Numbered from the stretch's first letter, positions 52,239 to 62,244 are shown. The stretch is 64,000 nucleotides of DNA from SCBR16-9 sp964537975 (GCA_964537975.1 CAZIDP010000018.1:1-64000); one strand, 5' to 3'. Translations and numbers: made by a program. The notes: generated by a model from the sequence alone, not told the origin.

Positions 52239-54407
52239 ATGAAACAACACAATGGCGTAGGCGAATTTATTCAGCAGACGGATGAAATCCGCTCTCGGCT
52301 GATTGAATATGCCGCAGCACATACCGTGGATGAGCTTTTGACCAAGGTACTGGAAGAATTTACCACTCTTGTCGACAGCCCCATTATTCGTAAAGATATG
52401 GCAGTCGCAATTCAGGAAGAGAGCAACAAGACAACCGGCTATACCGACAAAGATATTGATGTTGAATTCCGGCTTTCAGACGCAGCAAGTGATGTACTTC
52501 AGCGCAAGAATGCTGATAATTCCTTGATAGGGTCTGAAAAACGCTACCGGAGACTTTTTGAATCCGCCAAAGATGGTATTCTGATTCTTGATGCCAAGAC
52601 AGGAAAGATAGTTGACGTGAACCCGTTTCTGTTGGAATTGCTTGGCTATCAGCATGATCAAATGCTGGGACAATATGTCTGGGAGCTTGGCCCGTTCGCC
52701 AATTACGCCGCATCCAAAGATGCCTTCGAAATACTGAAAGACGAGAAGTATATTCGTTACGAACATCTGCCCCTGGAAGCTGGAAACGGACGGATCATCG
52801 ATGTGGAGTTTGTCAGCAATGTCTACCTGGTGGATGAATCCAATGTCATCCAATGCAATATCCGAGACATCAGCGACCGGATACGGGCCGACGCCGAGCG
52901 TATACGGCTGCTTTCAGCAATTGATCAAGCTGATGAAATGGTACTCATCACCGAAGCTGATGGAACGATCAATTACGCGAACCCTGCGTTTGAAAAGGTG
53001 ACGGGGTATACGTGCCAGGAGATAATAGGCCTGAACCCACGTATACTTAAAAGCGGTCAACAGGATGATGCATTTTACCGGTACCTGTGGGAAACCATAT
53101 CCAGTGGCAACACCTTTCGTGGTCGCATAATCAATAAGCGTAAGGATGGGGAATTCTACACCGTGGAGGCGACGATTTCTCCGGTTCGTGATCATTCAGG
53201 CCAAATTGTCAACTATGTTGCTGTTAAGCGCGACATTACGGAAAGACTGCGACTGGAGAGCCAACTCCAACAAGCGCAGAAGATGGAGTCCATAGGGCGA
53301 TTGGCAGGTGGAGTCGCCCACGATTTCAACAATATGCTCAGTGTCATAATCGGCTATACGGACTTGGCTCTTAGTAGAATTGGCTCTACCGACCCACAAC
53401 AAAGTGCCGATTTGGATGAAGTCCTCCAGGCCGCCCATCGTTCCGCGGGAATCACACGGCAATTGTTGGCCTTTGCCCGCAAACAAACCATAAGTCCCAA
53501 AATACTGGACCTGAACGAGACCGTGGAAGGCATGCTCAAAATGCTCCGCCGCCTTATCGGAGAAGAGATTGATTTGGCCTGGCAGCCCAAGGCGAATCTG
53601 TGGCGGGTTAAAATGGATGCGACCCAGATTGATCAGATATTGGCCAACCTCTGTGTTAACGCTCGCGACGCAATATCAGGGATTGGTAAGTTGATGATTG
53701 AAACGGACAATGTAGTCTTCGACACGGCTTATTGCGCTGAACACAATGGGTACATGCTCGGCGAATACGTAATGCTGGCCGTCAGCGACAGTGGATGCGG
53801 CATGGACAAAGAGACAATCCAAAATGTCTTCGAGCCGTTCTTCACCACAAAGAGCACCGATAAAGGCACAGGCCTGGGTTTGGCCACAGTCTTTGGTATC
53901 GTCAAACAAAACAATGGCTTTATTAACGTTTACAGTGAACCTGGGCAAGGGTCTACTTTCAAGGTTTACCTGCATCGACACATGGGTGAAAAACCAGAGT
54001 ACAGCACGGGAAAAGTAGTAGATTTACCTTCCGGTCGCGGCGAAACAGTGCTTCTGGTGGAAGACGAACCTGCAATTATGAACATGGTCAGCACAATGTT
54101 AAAAAAGCTGGGCTACAAGACCATATCCATTGGTTCACCCAACAAAGCACTGCTACTTGCGGAGAGCCATACGGTGAAAATCGACCTGCTTATCAGCGAT
54201 GTGGTCATGCCAGAAATGAACGGTCGCGAGCTGGCGGAGCTGGTATATACCATCCACCCACAGATCAAAATGCTCTTCATGTCCGGCTATACCGCCGATG
54301 ACATAGCACATCGCGGCGTACTCCCTGAAGGAATCAACTTCCTTCAGAAGCCTTTCTCCTCAAGAGACTTGGCCATTAAAGTTCGGGAAGTACTGGATAA
54401 ATCGTAG
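52239..54407 (+). CDS. hybrid PAS sensor histidine kinase with receiver domain
   Basis: A 722-residue cytosolic (no membrane helix seen) hybrid kinase. In order: residues ~10-85 look like the two ends of a GAF domain joined with the middle missing (ELLTKVLEEFTTLVDSPI then IQEESNKTTGYTDKDI); PAS ~100-215 (FESAKDGILILDAKTGKIVDVNPF); PAS ~220-340 (AIDQADEMVLITEADGTINYANPAF); HisKA with the phospho-His in GGVAHDFNNML; HATPase with NLCVNARDAI, DSGCGMD and GTGLGLATV; receiver ~595-715 with LLVEDEPAI, the Asp in LLISDVVMPEMNG and Lys in LQKPF. It should autophosphorylate in response to a PAS ligand and pass phosphate to its own receiver. The Rcp1-like regulator at 48.7 kb may be a further partner. 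Confidence 0.93.
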   Translation: MKQHNGVGEFIQQTDEIRSRLIEYAAAHTVDELLTKVLEEFTTLVDSPIIRKDMAVAIQEESNKTTGYTDKDIDVEFRLSDAASDVLQRKNADNSLIGSEKRYRRLFESAKDGILILDAKTGKIVDVNPFLLELLGYQHDQMLGQYVWELGPFANYAASKDAFEILKDEKYIRYEHLPLEAGNGRIIDVEFVSNVYLVDESNVIQCNIRDISDRIRADAERIRLLSAIDQADEMVLITEADGTINYANPAFEKVTGYTCQEIIGLNPRILKSGQQDDAFYRYLWETISSGNTFRGRIINKRKDGEFYTVEATISPVRDHSGQIVNYVAVKRDITERLRLESQLQQAQKMESIGRLAGGVAHDFNNMLSVIIGYTDLALSRIGSTDPQQSADLDEVLQAAHRSAGITRQLLAFARKQTISPKILDLNETVEGMLKMLRRLIGEEIDLAWQPKANLWRVKMDATQIDQILANLCVNARDAISGIGKLMIETDNVVFDTAYCAEHNGYMLGEYVMLAVSDSGCGMDKETIQNVFEPFFTTKSTDKGTGLGLATVFGIVKQNNGFINVYSEPGQGSTFKVYLHRHMGEKPEYSTGKVVDLPSGRGETVLLVEDEPAIMNMVSTMLKKLGYKTISIGSPNKALLLAESHTVKIDLLISDVVMPEMNGRELAELVYTIHPQIKMLFMSGYTADDIAHRGVLPEGINFLQKPFSSRDLAIKVREVLDKS

Positions 54408-54464
54408 ACGCAAGACCAATAAAAAACGTCTTTTCATTGCCTGGAGCGTTAGGAGTTAAACGAG

Positions 54465-54566
54465 ATGTATGTAATCAATGATGCTCAAATCTGGGCATCC
54501 ACCAGCTTCGGACGCATTGAAAGATATTCTCCAGAACGTACCTGGCAAATCAAGGTGCTGCGATAG
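54465..54566 (+). CDS. 33-codon ORF of unknown status
   Basis: ATG at 54465 with AGGAG nine bases upstream gives MYVINDAQIWASTSFGRIER and 13 more residues. It may be a stub of a disrupted gene; the following bases to 54720 carry no clear frame. Weak support. Confidence 0.25.
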   Translation: MYVINDAQIWASTSFGRIERYSPERTWQIKVLR

Positions 54567-54720
54567 GAAGGGTGTGGTCTGGAGGGATAAAGGATACTCT
54601 CCAATGCGCCAATGAAAACAATTGGCCAGCTTGGGCACCGTCTGATTTTTCGGTTTATTAACTTGTTACCGAACATAAATTGCAATATGAGTTAACGATA
54701 CAAACAGGGGGAAGTTGATC

Positions 54721-55081
54721 ATGCAAGCAGAGCAAAAAGAAACATTTGAACAGATATTATTTTCGTATGTGGAGATGTGCTATTTGGTGGCTCTTGCACT
54801 CACCCGCGACCCGGATGACGCACGTTGCCTTACACGCGAAGTGTTGGTTGATACATGGCTTCTGAACGCCTGTGTATACAACAAGAGGATTATCAAGCAA
54901 AAACTTTTGACGACATTACGTACCAAATTCAAGGAAGGATACTCCCCACCCAAGTGCGGTGCTAGGAGATGCACGGCTCTTACGTACATTAGGTAAGCAG
55001 GGTATTGCCTTATATGCAGATCAGAATTTTGAGATGGCTTTAGACATTGTCTTGACAATGGCAAAAAATCTGGGGGAATGA
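54721..55081 (+). pseudogene. frameshifted ECF-sigma-like gene
   Basis: GGGGGAAG precedes the ATG at 54721. The first frame (FEQILFSYVEMCYLVALALTRDPDDA, then TREVLVDTWLL) resembles region 2 of sigma-70-family factors, with the MCYLVALALTRDPDDARCLTR stretch in the place of the core-binding helix. Near 54925-54940 the reading passes to another frame, which gives TPHPSAVLGDARLLRTLG and continues to TGA 55079-55081. In the original frame a stop comes at 54994. Together they make one small protein of about 115 residues broken by a one-base shift. No region 4 is present, so even the ancestor was short. Confidence 0.55.
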
Positions 55082-55136
55082 TTTCACGCCAGTACCAGAA
55101 AGAGTATCTGATCCATGAAAAGGCCGAAATGCTGGC

Positions 55137-55862
55137 CTACTCCACGGCGTCCTCGAATCGATACCCGACACTGCGTACGGTAACGATAAAGATGGGGTTG
55201 CTTGGATGGTCCTCTATCTTTTTGCGAATGTGTCCTATATGGACGTCTACAGCCTTGGGTACACAGTAACGATTGTCTTTCCAGGCTCGTTCAATAAGAT
55301 AGTCGCGGGTAAACACGTGCTCAGGTTTTTGTGCCATTGTATATAGTATGTCGAACTCGATACCTGTCAGTTCAATGGGCTGATCGTCTTTCCAGACGCG
55401 TCGCTCGCCGGGGTCCAAACACAACCGACGGAAACGCAGTACCTGTTCCCGCGGCATTTTAGGTCTTGAACGCCGCAAAATCGACTCAATTCGTGCACTC
55501 AGTTCTTGCATGTCAAAAGGTTTGGATAAATAATCGTCTGCCCCCATACTGAGTGCCATCACTTTTATAGTAGAGACCGTTGTGATGCTTAGCATCAGGA
55601 CGGGAACATTACTCGACTCACGTACCCTTCGCAGTACTTCCACCCCATCGAGAGACTGGTTTCTGGACTCCATTGAATCGGGAAAGTTTATATCGAGCAC
55701 AATGAGATCAGGAGATAACGTTTGCGTGAGTTTCAGCGCGGTAAACCCATCCTCCCCGGTGGACACCTCATAACCCAGCTTTTCGAGATGAACCCGGACT
55801 TCACGCAATAGCTGCTGGTCGTCGTCAATGACCAGAATTTTTATTTTTTCACTTCTTGTCAA
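55137..55862 (-). CDS. OmpR-family response regulator
   Basis: A 241-residue regulator. Receiver domain: KILVIDDDQQLL, phosphorylation Asp in LIVLDINFPD, switch in VLMLSITTV, Lys in DYLSKPFD. The C-terminal winged helix of the OmpR type has RVWKDDQPIELTGIEFDILY, RDYLIERAWKD and DVHIGHIRKKI ending VRSVGYRFE. The start is probably TTG 55862. It follows the histidine kinase gene after 28 bases on the same strand and should be its partner, binding DNA as a dimer when phosphorylated. Confidence 0.93.
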   Translation of the reverse strand: MTRSEKIKILVIDDDQQLLREVRVHLEKLGYEVSTGEDGFTALKLTQTLSPDLIVLDINFPDSMESRNQSLDGVEVLRRVRESSNVPVLMLSITTVSTIKVMALSMGADDYLSKPFDMQELSARIESILRRSRPKMPREQVLRFRRLCLDPGERRVWKDDQPIELTGIEFDILYTMAQKPEHVFTRDYLIERAWKDNRYCVPKAVDVHIGHIRKKIEDHPSNPIFIVTVRSVGYRFEDAVE

Positions 55863-55890
55863 GTTTGAAAGCCTTTCGTCCGATGCTGTA

Positions 55891-56994
55891 CTACCCCGGC
55901 GTTACTTTGACTAATGTAAAGTAGAAGATCGCGCCTTTGTTAATTTCGGATTCTGCCCAAACTTGGCCGCCATGTCGCTCAATGATGCGCTGTACAAGCG
56001 CCAATCCTATTCCCAACCCCTCGAAGTCTGCCGCATTTTGAAGACGGAGAAAGGGGATAAACAAGTCGTCCTTTTTACTCTGATCAAATCCTACACCATT
56101 ATCTTGAATAAAGTAAACTTTTTCCGATGTTGACTCCGTACAGCCGACTGTAATTCGCGGGTCTTTCTGCATATAAGTGAACTTGATTGCATTCTCCAGC
56201 AAGTTCCTTACGACTTCTTTCAAGAGAACCCGGTCTCCCTGGCATGGCGGCAGATTTTGAAAGATAATCTCAACATTCCGACCTGCTTGTTCTTGCTGTA
56301 GCTCTTTCGCCACTTCCTCAAAAAGTGCCGTCAGGTCAATCCTGTGCATTTTCAGTGGGATTTGATTGGCCTGCGAGAACAACATCAAACTCTCAATCAG
56401 CTTACCCATTTCAACGGTTGTCTTCAGAATTAAATTCAACTGTTTGATGGCATTCTCAGATAAGTTGGCGTCTGTCTCGTGAAGCAATAAATAGACTATC
56501 CGATTTACGAAGCGTAAAGGTGTCCGCAAGTTATGCGCTACCGAATGACTATAGGATTCAAGTTCTTTGTTCAGTGCCTCGATCTTGGTTACATACACCT
56601 GGTGTGCCGCATTCAATTCCTGGATTCGAAGTTCGGCCTCGCGCTCTTTACTAATGTCCTTCAGTTCGACAAGGATCATCTCGGGTAAATCTAGTGTATT
56701 GATTCGTTGTGCGTTCACTAAGAGGATGATGCGTTGCCCCGAAGGCAAGGTGCATATAGTCTCGGCACCGTCCACTTCACACCCAGAAGCAACGATGGGA
56801 GCAAGAATCGTTTGCAAGCTGGGTTCACAATCCGCTCTTGCGACAAAATCACCCTTTACAGCATCCGGTGTAATCTCGAACATCCGTGTAAATGACGGAT
56901 TAGTGATCACTGGTCGAAACCTTAGATCTAGAATCATTATGGGATAGTGAAGGGCATCTAGAAAAAATTTTATAGTTTTTAGCGAAACTTTCAT
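55891..56994 (-). CDS. PAS histidine kinase, phytochrome-like core
   Basis: A 367-residue soluble kinase. Residues ~8-115 form a PAS domain (ALHYPIMILDLRFRPVITNPSF), then a coiled linker (REAELRIQELNAAHQVYVTKIEALN), the His box YSHSVAHNLRTPLRF, and the ATP domain with LLENAIKFTY, DNGVGFD and EGLGIGLALV. The H-box is the HSVxHxLRxPL kind seen in phytochrome-related kinases. No chromophore domain is present, so the input is the PAS domain. It pairs with the OmpR-type regulator next to it. Confidence 0.93.
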   Translation of the reverse strand: MKVSLKTIKFFLDALHYPIMILDLRFRPVITNPSFTRMFEITPDAVKGDFVARADCEPSLQTILAPIVASGCEVDGAETICTLPSGQRIILLVNAQRINTLDLPEMILVELKDISKEREAELRIQELNAAHQVYVTKIEALNKELESYSHSVAHNLRTPLRFVNRIVYLLLHETDANLSENAIKQLNLILKTTVEMGKLIESLMLFSQANQIPLKMHRIDLTALFEEVAKELQQEQAGRNVEIIFQNLPPCQGDRVLLKEVVRNLLENAIKFTYMQKDPRITVGCTESTSEKVYFIQDNGVGFDQSKKDDLFIPFLRLQNAADFEGLGIGLALVQRIIERHGGQVWAESEINKGAIFYFTLVKVTPG

Positions 56995-57963
56995 AAACTT
57001 AACCGTCTAATCTTTGGAATCTTTGCAATTGAAATGCCTCATCATTGCCCCTGTTTACTCACTCAGAAATTCTAGTAACGGTTTGAGAAATTTACCTGAA
57101 CATTAGATTTTTGAAAACAATATTAACCCTTGGTTCTGATTTCTCGATTGTCCTGAGTAATGTAATGCAATGGCCGACTTGACACTTAACTCCTTTGGTG
57201 AGGAAGTTATTTATTACAAGAAAAAATACGCAACTACGCATAGGAATTCATTGTCCAAGATACAAAAAAAATGCCCTTGAATGCAAATTAAATACGCTGG
57301 TTTTTGAATTCTTGTATTCAAACTTTAAGTACACCAAAGCTTAAATAAATCTTAAAAAAATGGTATTCATGTAAATAAAACATGGCCTGACGTAACTTCG
57401 TATTGGTGCAAAGTTTTTAAGAATACAGGACAAACTCCGACACTACTTCTTTCTGACACTGGATTCAGACAAGCCGAATATAACAGGCAACTTCTAGTGT
57501 TAAAAACTAATGGGGAAATGTAAAAGGTGAACAGCCTGAAAGCAGAATATCCAGACTATTTTTATATAAAAACAACCCTATAAGGTATACTATGATTGCT
57601 GCAGTGAGATGCCATAATTGTATACAACATTCTTTGACTGATTTGATCATGCAATGGCTCGTACGCGAATTAAAACTCTTAAAAAACAAGCTGACCTGAA
57701 AGTTAGCAAACAAGCAAATACGAAGATTACCCAGCGCAACGAGACATTAAATGTTATTGTTGGAATCGATGGTTGGATGATGTATATACGTCCTCTTTCA
57801 TTTTTATTACAAGGCAATTGGAAGCATAAGTATATTGTACCTATATTTATATTATTTATTTATTGAGAAAAGTTGTTTACAGTTATTTTATGTTCATGCA
57901 GTCCTCAGCAAAATTTAGGTTTAGATATCGTAAGCTCGTGTTATACTTTATGGAGAATAGGAA
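56995..57963. other. long AT-rich intergenic region
   Basis: Nearly 1 kb between the divergently placed kinase and glycosyltransferase genes. Two short frames (57507-57713 minus, 57654-57866 plus) have no ribosome site or recognisable product. The sequence ends with TATGGAGAATAGGA just before the glycosyltransferase start. I see no RNA gene. Confidence 0.5.
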
Positions 57964-60246
57964 TTGAACAATATGATTAAAGACAGTGCTTGCGAAATAG
58001 GAAAAGTTGCGTTATTTGGTACGTATGTTCCCAAAAAATGTGGAATTGCTACGTTTACGAAAGACCTTCGCGATGCCGTTACAGCAAATATGTCAGAACA
58101 TAGCTCAATTGTATTGGCTATTGATGATGAACTGGAAAAGCTGCAATATCCCGATGATGTACGTTTTCAGGTGCGTGTACAACAACAGAATGATTATCGG
58201 GTAGCCGCGGATTTGTTGAACATCAATCAGGTAGACGTCACCATGATCCAGCATGAATTTGGCATCTATGGCGGGCAAGATGGCCGCTATGTGATCGATA
58301 TTATGCGACGACTCCGGATGCCTATTATATGCACCTTACATACCGTTGTCCGCGACCCTACTCGGGGGCAAGAGCGCATTATGCAAGACATGGTGAAATA
58401 TTGTGATCGTTTTGTTGTGATGAGCTATCTTGGCTTTGATATATTGAAAGAACGGTATCAGATTCCCGAGGAGCAAATTACTTATATACCACATGGCATA
58501 CCTGATGTCCCCTTTGCCGACCCCTCATTTTATAAAGACAGTTTTGGGTTTGAGAAAAAAACAGTAATTTTAACCTTTGGTTTGTTATCTCCTTCCAAAG
58601 GAATTGAATGCATGCTTAATGCCATGCCTGAGATTGTCAAAAAATACCCTAAAGTGGTGTACGTGGTCTTAGGTGCAACCCATCCATCGATTTTACACAA
58701 TGAAAGCGATGCATACAGGAATTCTCTGGAACATTTTGTGGAGCAAAATGGCCTCCAGAACAATGTGGTATTTCACAACCGTTATGTGTCGATTGATGAG
58801 CTGTGCCGATACATAGGTGCTGCCGATATATATGTGACCCCGTATCATAATGCAGCACAAATAACCTCTGGAACCCTGGCATACGCGATGGGCATGGGAA
58901 AAGCAGTGGTTTCGACACCATATTGGTATGCCGAGGAAATGCTCGCAGAAAACCGTGGGCGTATTTTCCCGTTTAAGGATCATGATGCCCTGGCCAAACA
59001 AATAATCAGTTTATTGGAAAATCCTGTTGAGTGGAATACGCTACGTAAAAATGCCTATCAGTATTGCCGTCCTATGGTTTGGGATAATGTAGCCAAAGCA
59101 TACATCAACGTGGCAAAAGAAGTTATCGCAGAACGCAGAATGACACCCAAACAGGTGGACCCCTCCCCTGTCGAGGTGGTATCCGGACGCGCCATTCCGG
59201 AAATCAATCTGAAGCACCTCCGAACGTTGACTGATGATACCGGTATGTATCAGCACGCTATTTATACTATTCCTGATCGCAATCATGGATATTGTGTTGA
59301 TGACAATGCCCGTGCACTGATCGTAACATTACGTTACACATCATTGCGCCAAGATGAATCAGTACTTCCTCTGGTAAACACCTACCTTGCTTTTGTGCAT
59401 GGTGCATTTAATACGGATTTGGGGCGCTTTCGTAACTTTATGAGCTACGACAGGCGCTGGTTGGAACAACAAGGTAGTGATGACAGCCACGCGCGTACCA
59501 TATGGGCTTTAGGCGAAGCTGTGTCGCTGGCTACAAATGATGGCGTTTTAGGGTACAGCACCCGCTTGTTCAATTATGCAATACCAACCGTAGAAGACTT
59601 TCGCTCCCCACGGTCTATCGCATTTGCCTTGATTGGTATCCATGCCTATCTGCGGCGGTACGGAGGAGATACCCATATCCGACGTATGCGTGAAATACTG
59701 GCAAGTAACCTGATTGAAACATTTCAAAACAATGCCACCGATGACTGGCCTTGGTGTGAAGAAGTAGTAACCTATGATAATGCCAGGATTTGTCACGCAC
59801 TCATTCTTTGCGGACAGTGGATTCCCAACCATGAAATGGTAGCGCAAGGACTTCGGAGTTTACAGTGGCTGCTGGATATCCAAAGTAACGAAAAAGGGCA
59901 TATCAGTCTCATCGGTTGTGATGGTTGGTTTGAGCGGGGTGGTGCCCGTTCTTTGTTTGATCAGCAACCGGTAGAAATAATGTCACTGGTGGATGCATGC
60001 GCCGAAGCGTATCGGGTTACGAATGATATGCACTGGGGCAATGAGATACGACGCTGTCTGGACTGGTTCTTGGGCAGTAATGATGTCGGGGAAGTTTTAT
60101 ACAACTTCAAGACGGGAGGATGCCGAGATGGCCTGAGCCCACAGGGAGCCAATCAAAATGAAGGAGCCGAGTCTACCTTGGCGTGGTTGTTGTCACTGAT
60201 AACAGCCTATGAACTGATGGGTGGCTGGCAAAAAGATCCAGCATAA
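57964..60246 (+). CDS. GT4-family glycosyltransferase fused to an alpha/alpha-toroid domain
   Basis: A 760-residue two-domain protein. Residues ~15-380 are a GT-B glycosyltransferase: early GTYVPKKCGIATFTKDL, MIQHEFGIYGGQDG, LTFGLLSPSKGIE (donor-domain entry) and ITSGTLAYAMGMGKAVVSTPYWYAEEM, the nucleotide-sugar-binding region. Residues ~430-755 form an alpha/alpha-barrel, with repeated DDNARAL, DSHARTIWALGEA and DWPWCEEVVTYDNARICHAL, like glycosidase-type toroids that accompany these transferases. It could synthesise and trim a glycan or an intracellular mannose/glucose polymer. The start is TTG 57964 or ATG 57973; AGGA lies close before both. The next gene, a second transferase, follows after 29 bases. 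Confidence 0.88.
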   Translation: MNNMIKDSACEIGKVALFGTYVPKKCGIATFTKDLRDAVTANMSEHSSIVLAIDDELEKLQYPDDVRFQVRVQQQNDYRVAADLLNINQVDVTMIQHEFGIYGGQDGRYVIDIMRRLRMPIICTLHTVVRDPTRGQERIMQDMVKYCDRFVVMSYLGFDILKERYQIPEEQITYIPHGIPDVPFADPSFYKDSFGFEKKTVILTFGLLSPSKGIECMLNAMPEIVKKYPKVVYVVLGATHPSILHNESDAYRNSLEHFVEQNGLQNNVVFHNRYVSIDELCRYIGAADIYVTPYHNAAQITSGTLAYAMGMGKAVVSTPYWYAEEMLAENRGRIFPFKDHDALAKQIISLLENPVEWNTLRKNAYQYCRPMVWDNVAKAYINVAKEVIAERRMTPKQVDPSPVEVVSGRAIPEINLKHLRTLTDDTGMYQHAIYTIPDRNHGYCVDDNARALIVTLRYTSLRQDESVLPLVNTYLAFVHGAFNTDLGRFRNFMSYDRRWLEQQGSDDSHARTIWALGEAVSLATNDGVLGYSTRLFNYAIPTVEDFRSPRSIAFALIGIHAYLRRYGGDTHIRRMREILASNLIETFQNNATDDWPWCEEVVTYDNARICHALILCGQWIPNHEMVAQGLRSLQWLLDIQSNEKGHISLIGCDGWFERGGARSLFDQQPVEIMSLVDACAEAYRVTNDMHWGNEIRRCLDWFLGSNDVGEVLYNFKTGGCRDGLSPQGANQNEGAESTLAWLLSLITAYELMGGWQKDPA

Positions 60247-60275
60247 CCAACACAAACAGAGAGCGAGAATTTTCT

Positions 60276-61505
60276 ATGCCTGATCCAATCGTAATGATAT
60301 CTAGCTATCCACCAAGACTGTGTGGTATCGGTACCTTTTGTGAAGAAGCACGCGAGTTTATCCAAAAGGCACATCCCGAGCGTGAAGTACTGGTAATCAG
60401 CCATACGGACGGAGAAGGTGAGGGTGTTTTTCCTATTATGGAACCCAACGCCCGTCCTGATTGGTGGCGACCAGTCGTCGATAAGGTAGCGGCGTTAAAA
60501 CCATATGCCGTCCACATTCAACATGAGTATGGACTGTACGAACACTATGATGATGAGGGACACGGCGACGAAAACATGGGTTTCCTGAACATGCTGGAGG
60601 CACTGGCGCCCTGGCCGGTCATTGTCGAACCACATACTGTACATGGTCGGATGCGGGATAGCGAAGCACTATTTGTACGCCGTTTGTGTCGCAAGGCAGA
60701 CATTGTGCTGTTTAAATGCTCTTATCAGCGCTGGCGATTGGGGTGGACTTTTTCTCAACATGGTTGGGAGCTGCCCCGAAATATCATGATAGTGCCCCAC
60801 GGTGCCCGCTCCGATATACGCTACCCAGCTGAAGTAGTACCAAAATTACGCGAAGAACTTGGACTCAGCAGCATACCTGATTTTGGACAGCACCTGGTCG
60901 GGTTGGTAGGCTGGATTCAATCAAACAAACGCTGGGATATAGTGACTTCGATCTGGGAAGAAATTCACCAGGAGATATACGAGAAAACCGGACAGGATTG
61001 GGACTTGCTCGCAGCTGGCTCCATGCGGGACCCCCACCATGAGCCCGATTATAAACTGTACCGAAATCAACTGGAGGTGCTGGAACGTAAAGGGCTGGCC
61101 CATTTTTATGAATTTATCCCACGGGGAGTCAATTATTACAAAATCATGGCGCTTTGTGATTATGTGGTACTGCCCTCGACAGACGAAACACAGTCCGGTA
61201 CATTGGCACGGATTATATCGTTGAACAAGCCGTACATTACGACAGCTCCCATGGAAGGATTGACAAGCCAGACGCTCGAGAGTGAGGGCGGGTTGTTATT
61301 TACAAATAAGGACATGTTACGCAAGAAAATGGTGCGGCTTGCCTGTGATGAAGCACTACGGGTAGAATTGGGCAACAACCTGAAGCGCTATCTCGATGAG
61401 GTCGTGAGCTGGGATATTGTAGCCCGGCAATATGATGAAGCCTATGACTTGGCGCGTAAGTGGGTGTTGGATGAAGTTCCTGTCAACATACCAACAGATT
61501 TTTGA
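60276..61505 (+). CDS. glycosyltransferase (GT-B fold)
   Basis: A 409-residue GT-B enzyme related to the N-terminal domain of the preceding protein: MISSYPPRLCGIGTFCEEA, HIQHEYGLYEHYDDEG, IMIVPHGARSDI, VGLVGWIQSNKRW and VLPSTDETQSGTLARIISLNKPYI in the donor domain. It probably adds a second sugar to the same product. It is the second gene of the operon and is followed by a strong terminator. Confidence 0.9.
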   Translation: MPDPIVMISSYPPRLCGIGTFCEEAREFIQKAHPEREVLVISHTDGEGEGVFPIMEPNARPDWWRPVVDKVAALKPYAVHIQHEYGLYEHYDDEGHGDENMGFLNMLEALAPWPVIVEPHTVHGRMRDSEALFVRRLCRKADIVLFKCSYQRWRLGWTFSQHGWELPRNIMIVPHGARSDIRYPAEVVPKLREELGLSSIPDFGQHLVGLVGWIQSNKRWDIVTSIWEEIHQEIYEKTGQDWDLLAAGSMRDPHHEPDYKLYRNQLEVLERKGLAHFYEFIPRGVNYYKIMALCDYVVLPSTDETQSGTLARIISLNKPYITTAPMEGLTSQTLESEGGLLFTNKDMLRKKMVRLACDEALRVELGNNLKRYLDEVVSWDIVARQYDEAYDLARKWVLDEVPVNIPTDF

Positions 61506-61618
61506 ACTTAGAACTTTGTGCGTGTATGTTGGTTGATTTCGTAGTGCGTTAATGCGGAAACCGCCACGTTTAAACCGAATAATTCATTGCCGACGAATAC
61601 AAAAACTTGATAATAGAA

Positions 61619-61670
61619 ATTACGCAGGATGCAACACCTTGTTGGTTTTATGTGCATCCTGCGTAATTAA
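61619..61670 (+). terminator. long perfect hairpin, bidirectional terminator
   Basis: ATTACGCAGGATGCA (61619-61633) and TGCATCCTGCGTAAT (61653-61667) are a perfect 15-bp inverted repeat with a 19-base loop, followed by TAAATGATTTTTATT on the plus strand. It lies between the glycosyltransferase operon and the convergent rpsT gene, so it likely serves both. The remaining bases of 61506-61834 hold no gene. Confidence 0.75.
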
Positions 61671-61834
61671 ATGATTTTTATTACCCATTGAAATCATCAG
61701 GGCAACCTGGACAATTACTTGTGCATTTCTACTGTCTTGACCTTGCACCTGGTGGACCAATGCTCAAGACTAATTTTGCCAATTTACCGCTACAACAATG
61801 ACTGTAGTGAAGCCAATTATTGGTTACAGGATTG

Positions 61835-62113
61835 TTATTGGGTAGCTGATGTTTGGACCATGGCTGCACGATGTTGCAGAAGTGACTTTTTGCGTGCAGC
61901 ACTATTCATATGGATAACATGCTTTTTCGCTGCTTTATCTATAGCAGAAAGTGCCTGTGGTACACGGGTGCCAATTTGCTCGGAATCCTTGCTTTCAATG
62001 GCTTCCAACGCATACTTCATCATCGTTTTCATGTGTGAACGTACGGACTGATTTCTGATACGTCTGATTTCGTTGGTGATGACTCTTTTTTTCTGTGACT
62101 TAATATTTGCCAT
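61835..62113 (-). CDS. rpsT: 30S ribosomal protein S20
   Basis: A 92-residue basic protein with the S20 pattern: MANIKSQKKRVITNEIRRIRN, SHMKTMMKYALEAI, and a C-terminal helix AIDKAAKKHVIHMNSAARKKSLL. It binds 16S rRNA near the bottom of the small subunit. GGAG precedes the ATG. It is single, with its own promoter at 62179-62207. Confidence 0.98.
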   Translation of the reverse strand: MANIKSQKKRVITNEIRRIRNQSVRSHMKTMMKYALEAIESKDSEQIGTRVPQALSAIDKAAKKHVIHMNSAARKKSLLQHRAAMVQTSATQ

Positions 62114-62178
62114 TCGGTATGGTTTCTCCGTTTAAGAAATATGGAACGGGGTTTATGTTAAAAATTGGAATAGAATTA

Positions 62179-62207
62179 AGTATATCAGGCTACCGAATTA
62201 ATTGCAA
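62179..62207 (-). promoter_or_regulatory. rpsT promoter
   Basis: On the minus strand TTGCAA (62202-62207) and TATACT (62179-62184) are spaced 17 bases. It lies about 65 bases before the rpsT start, in keeping with a short leader. Confidence 0.65.
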
Positions 62208-62244
62208 CTCTTTTTAGATGTATGGACTTACGGCACGCCAGCAA

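Noticed and set aside
57654..57866. 70-codon plus-strand ORF starting MARTRIKTLKKQ
   Set aside because: No ribosome site; Lys-rich then hydrophobic composition fits chance translation of AT-rich sequence.
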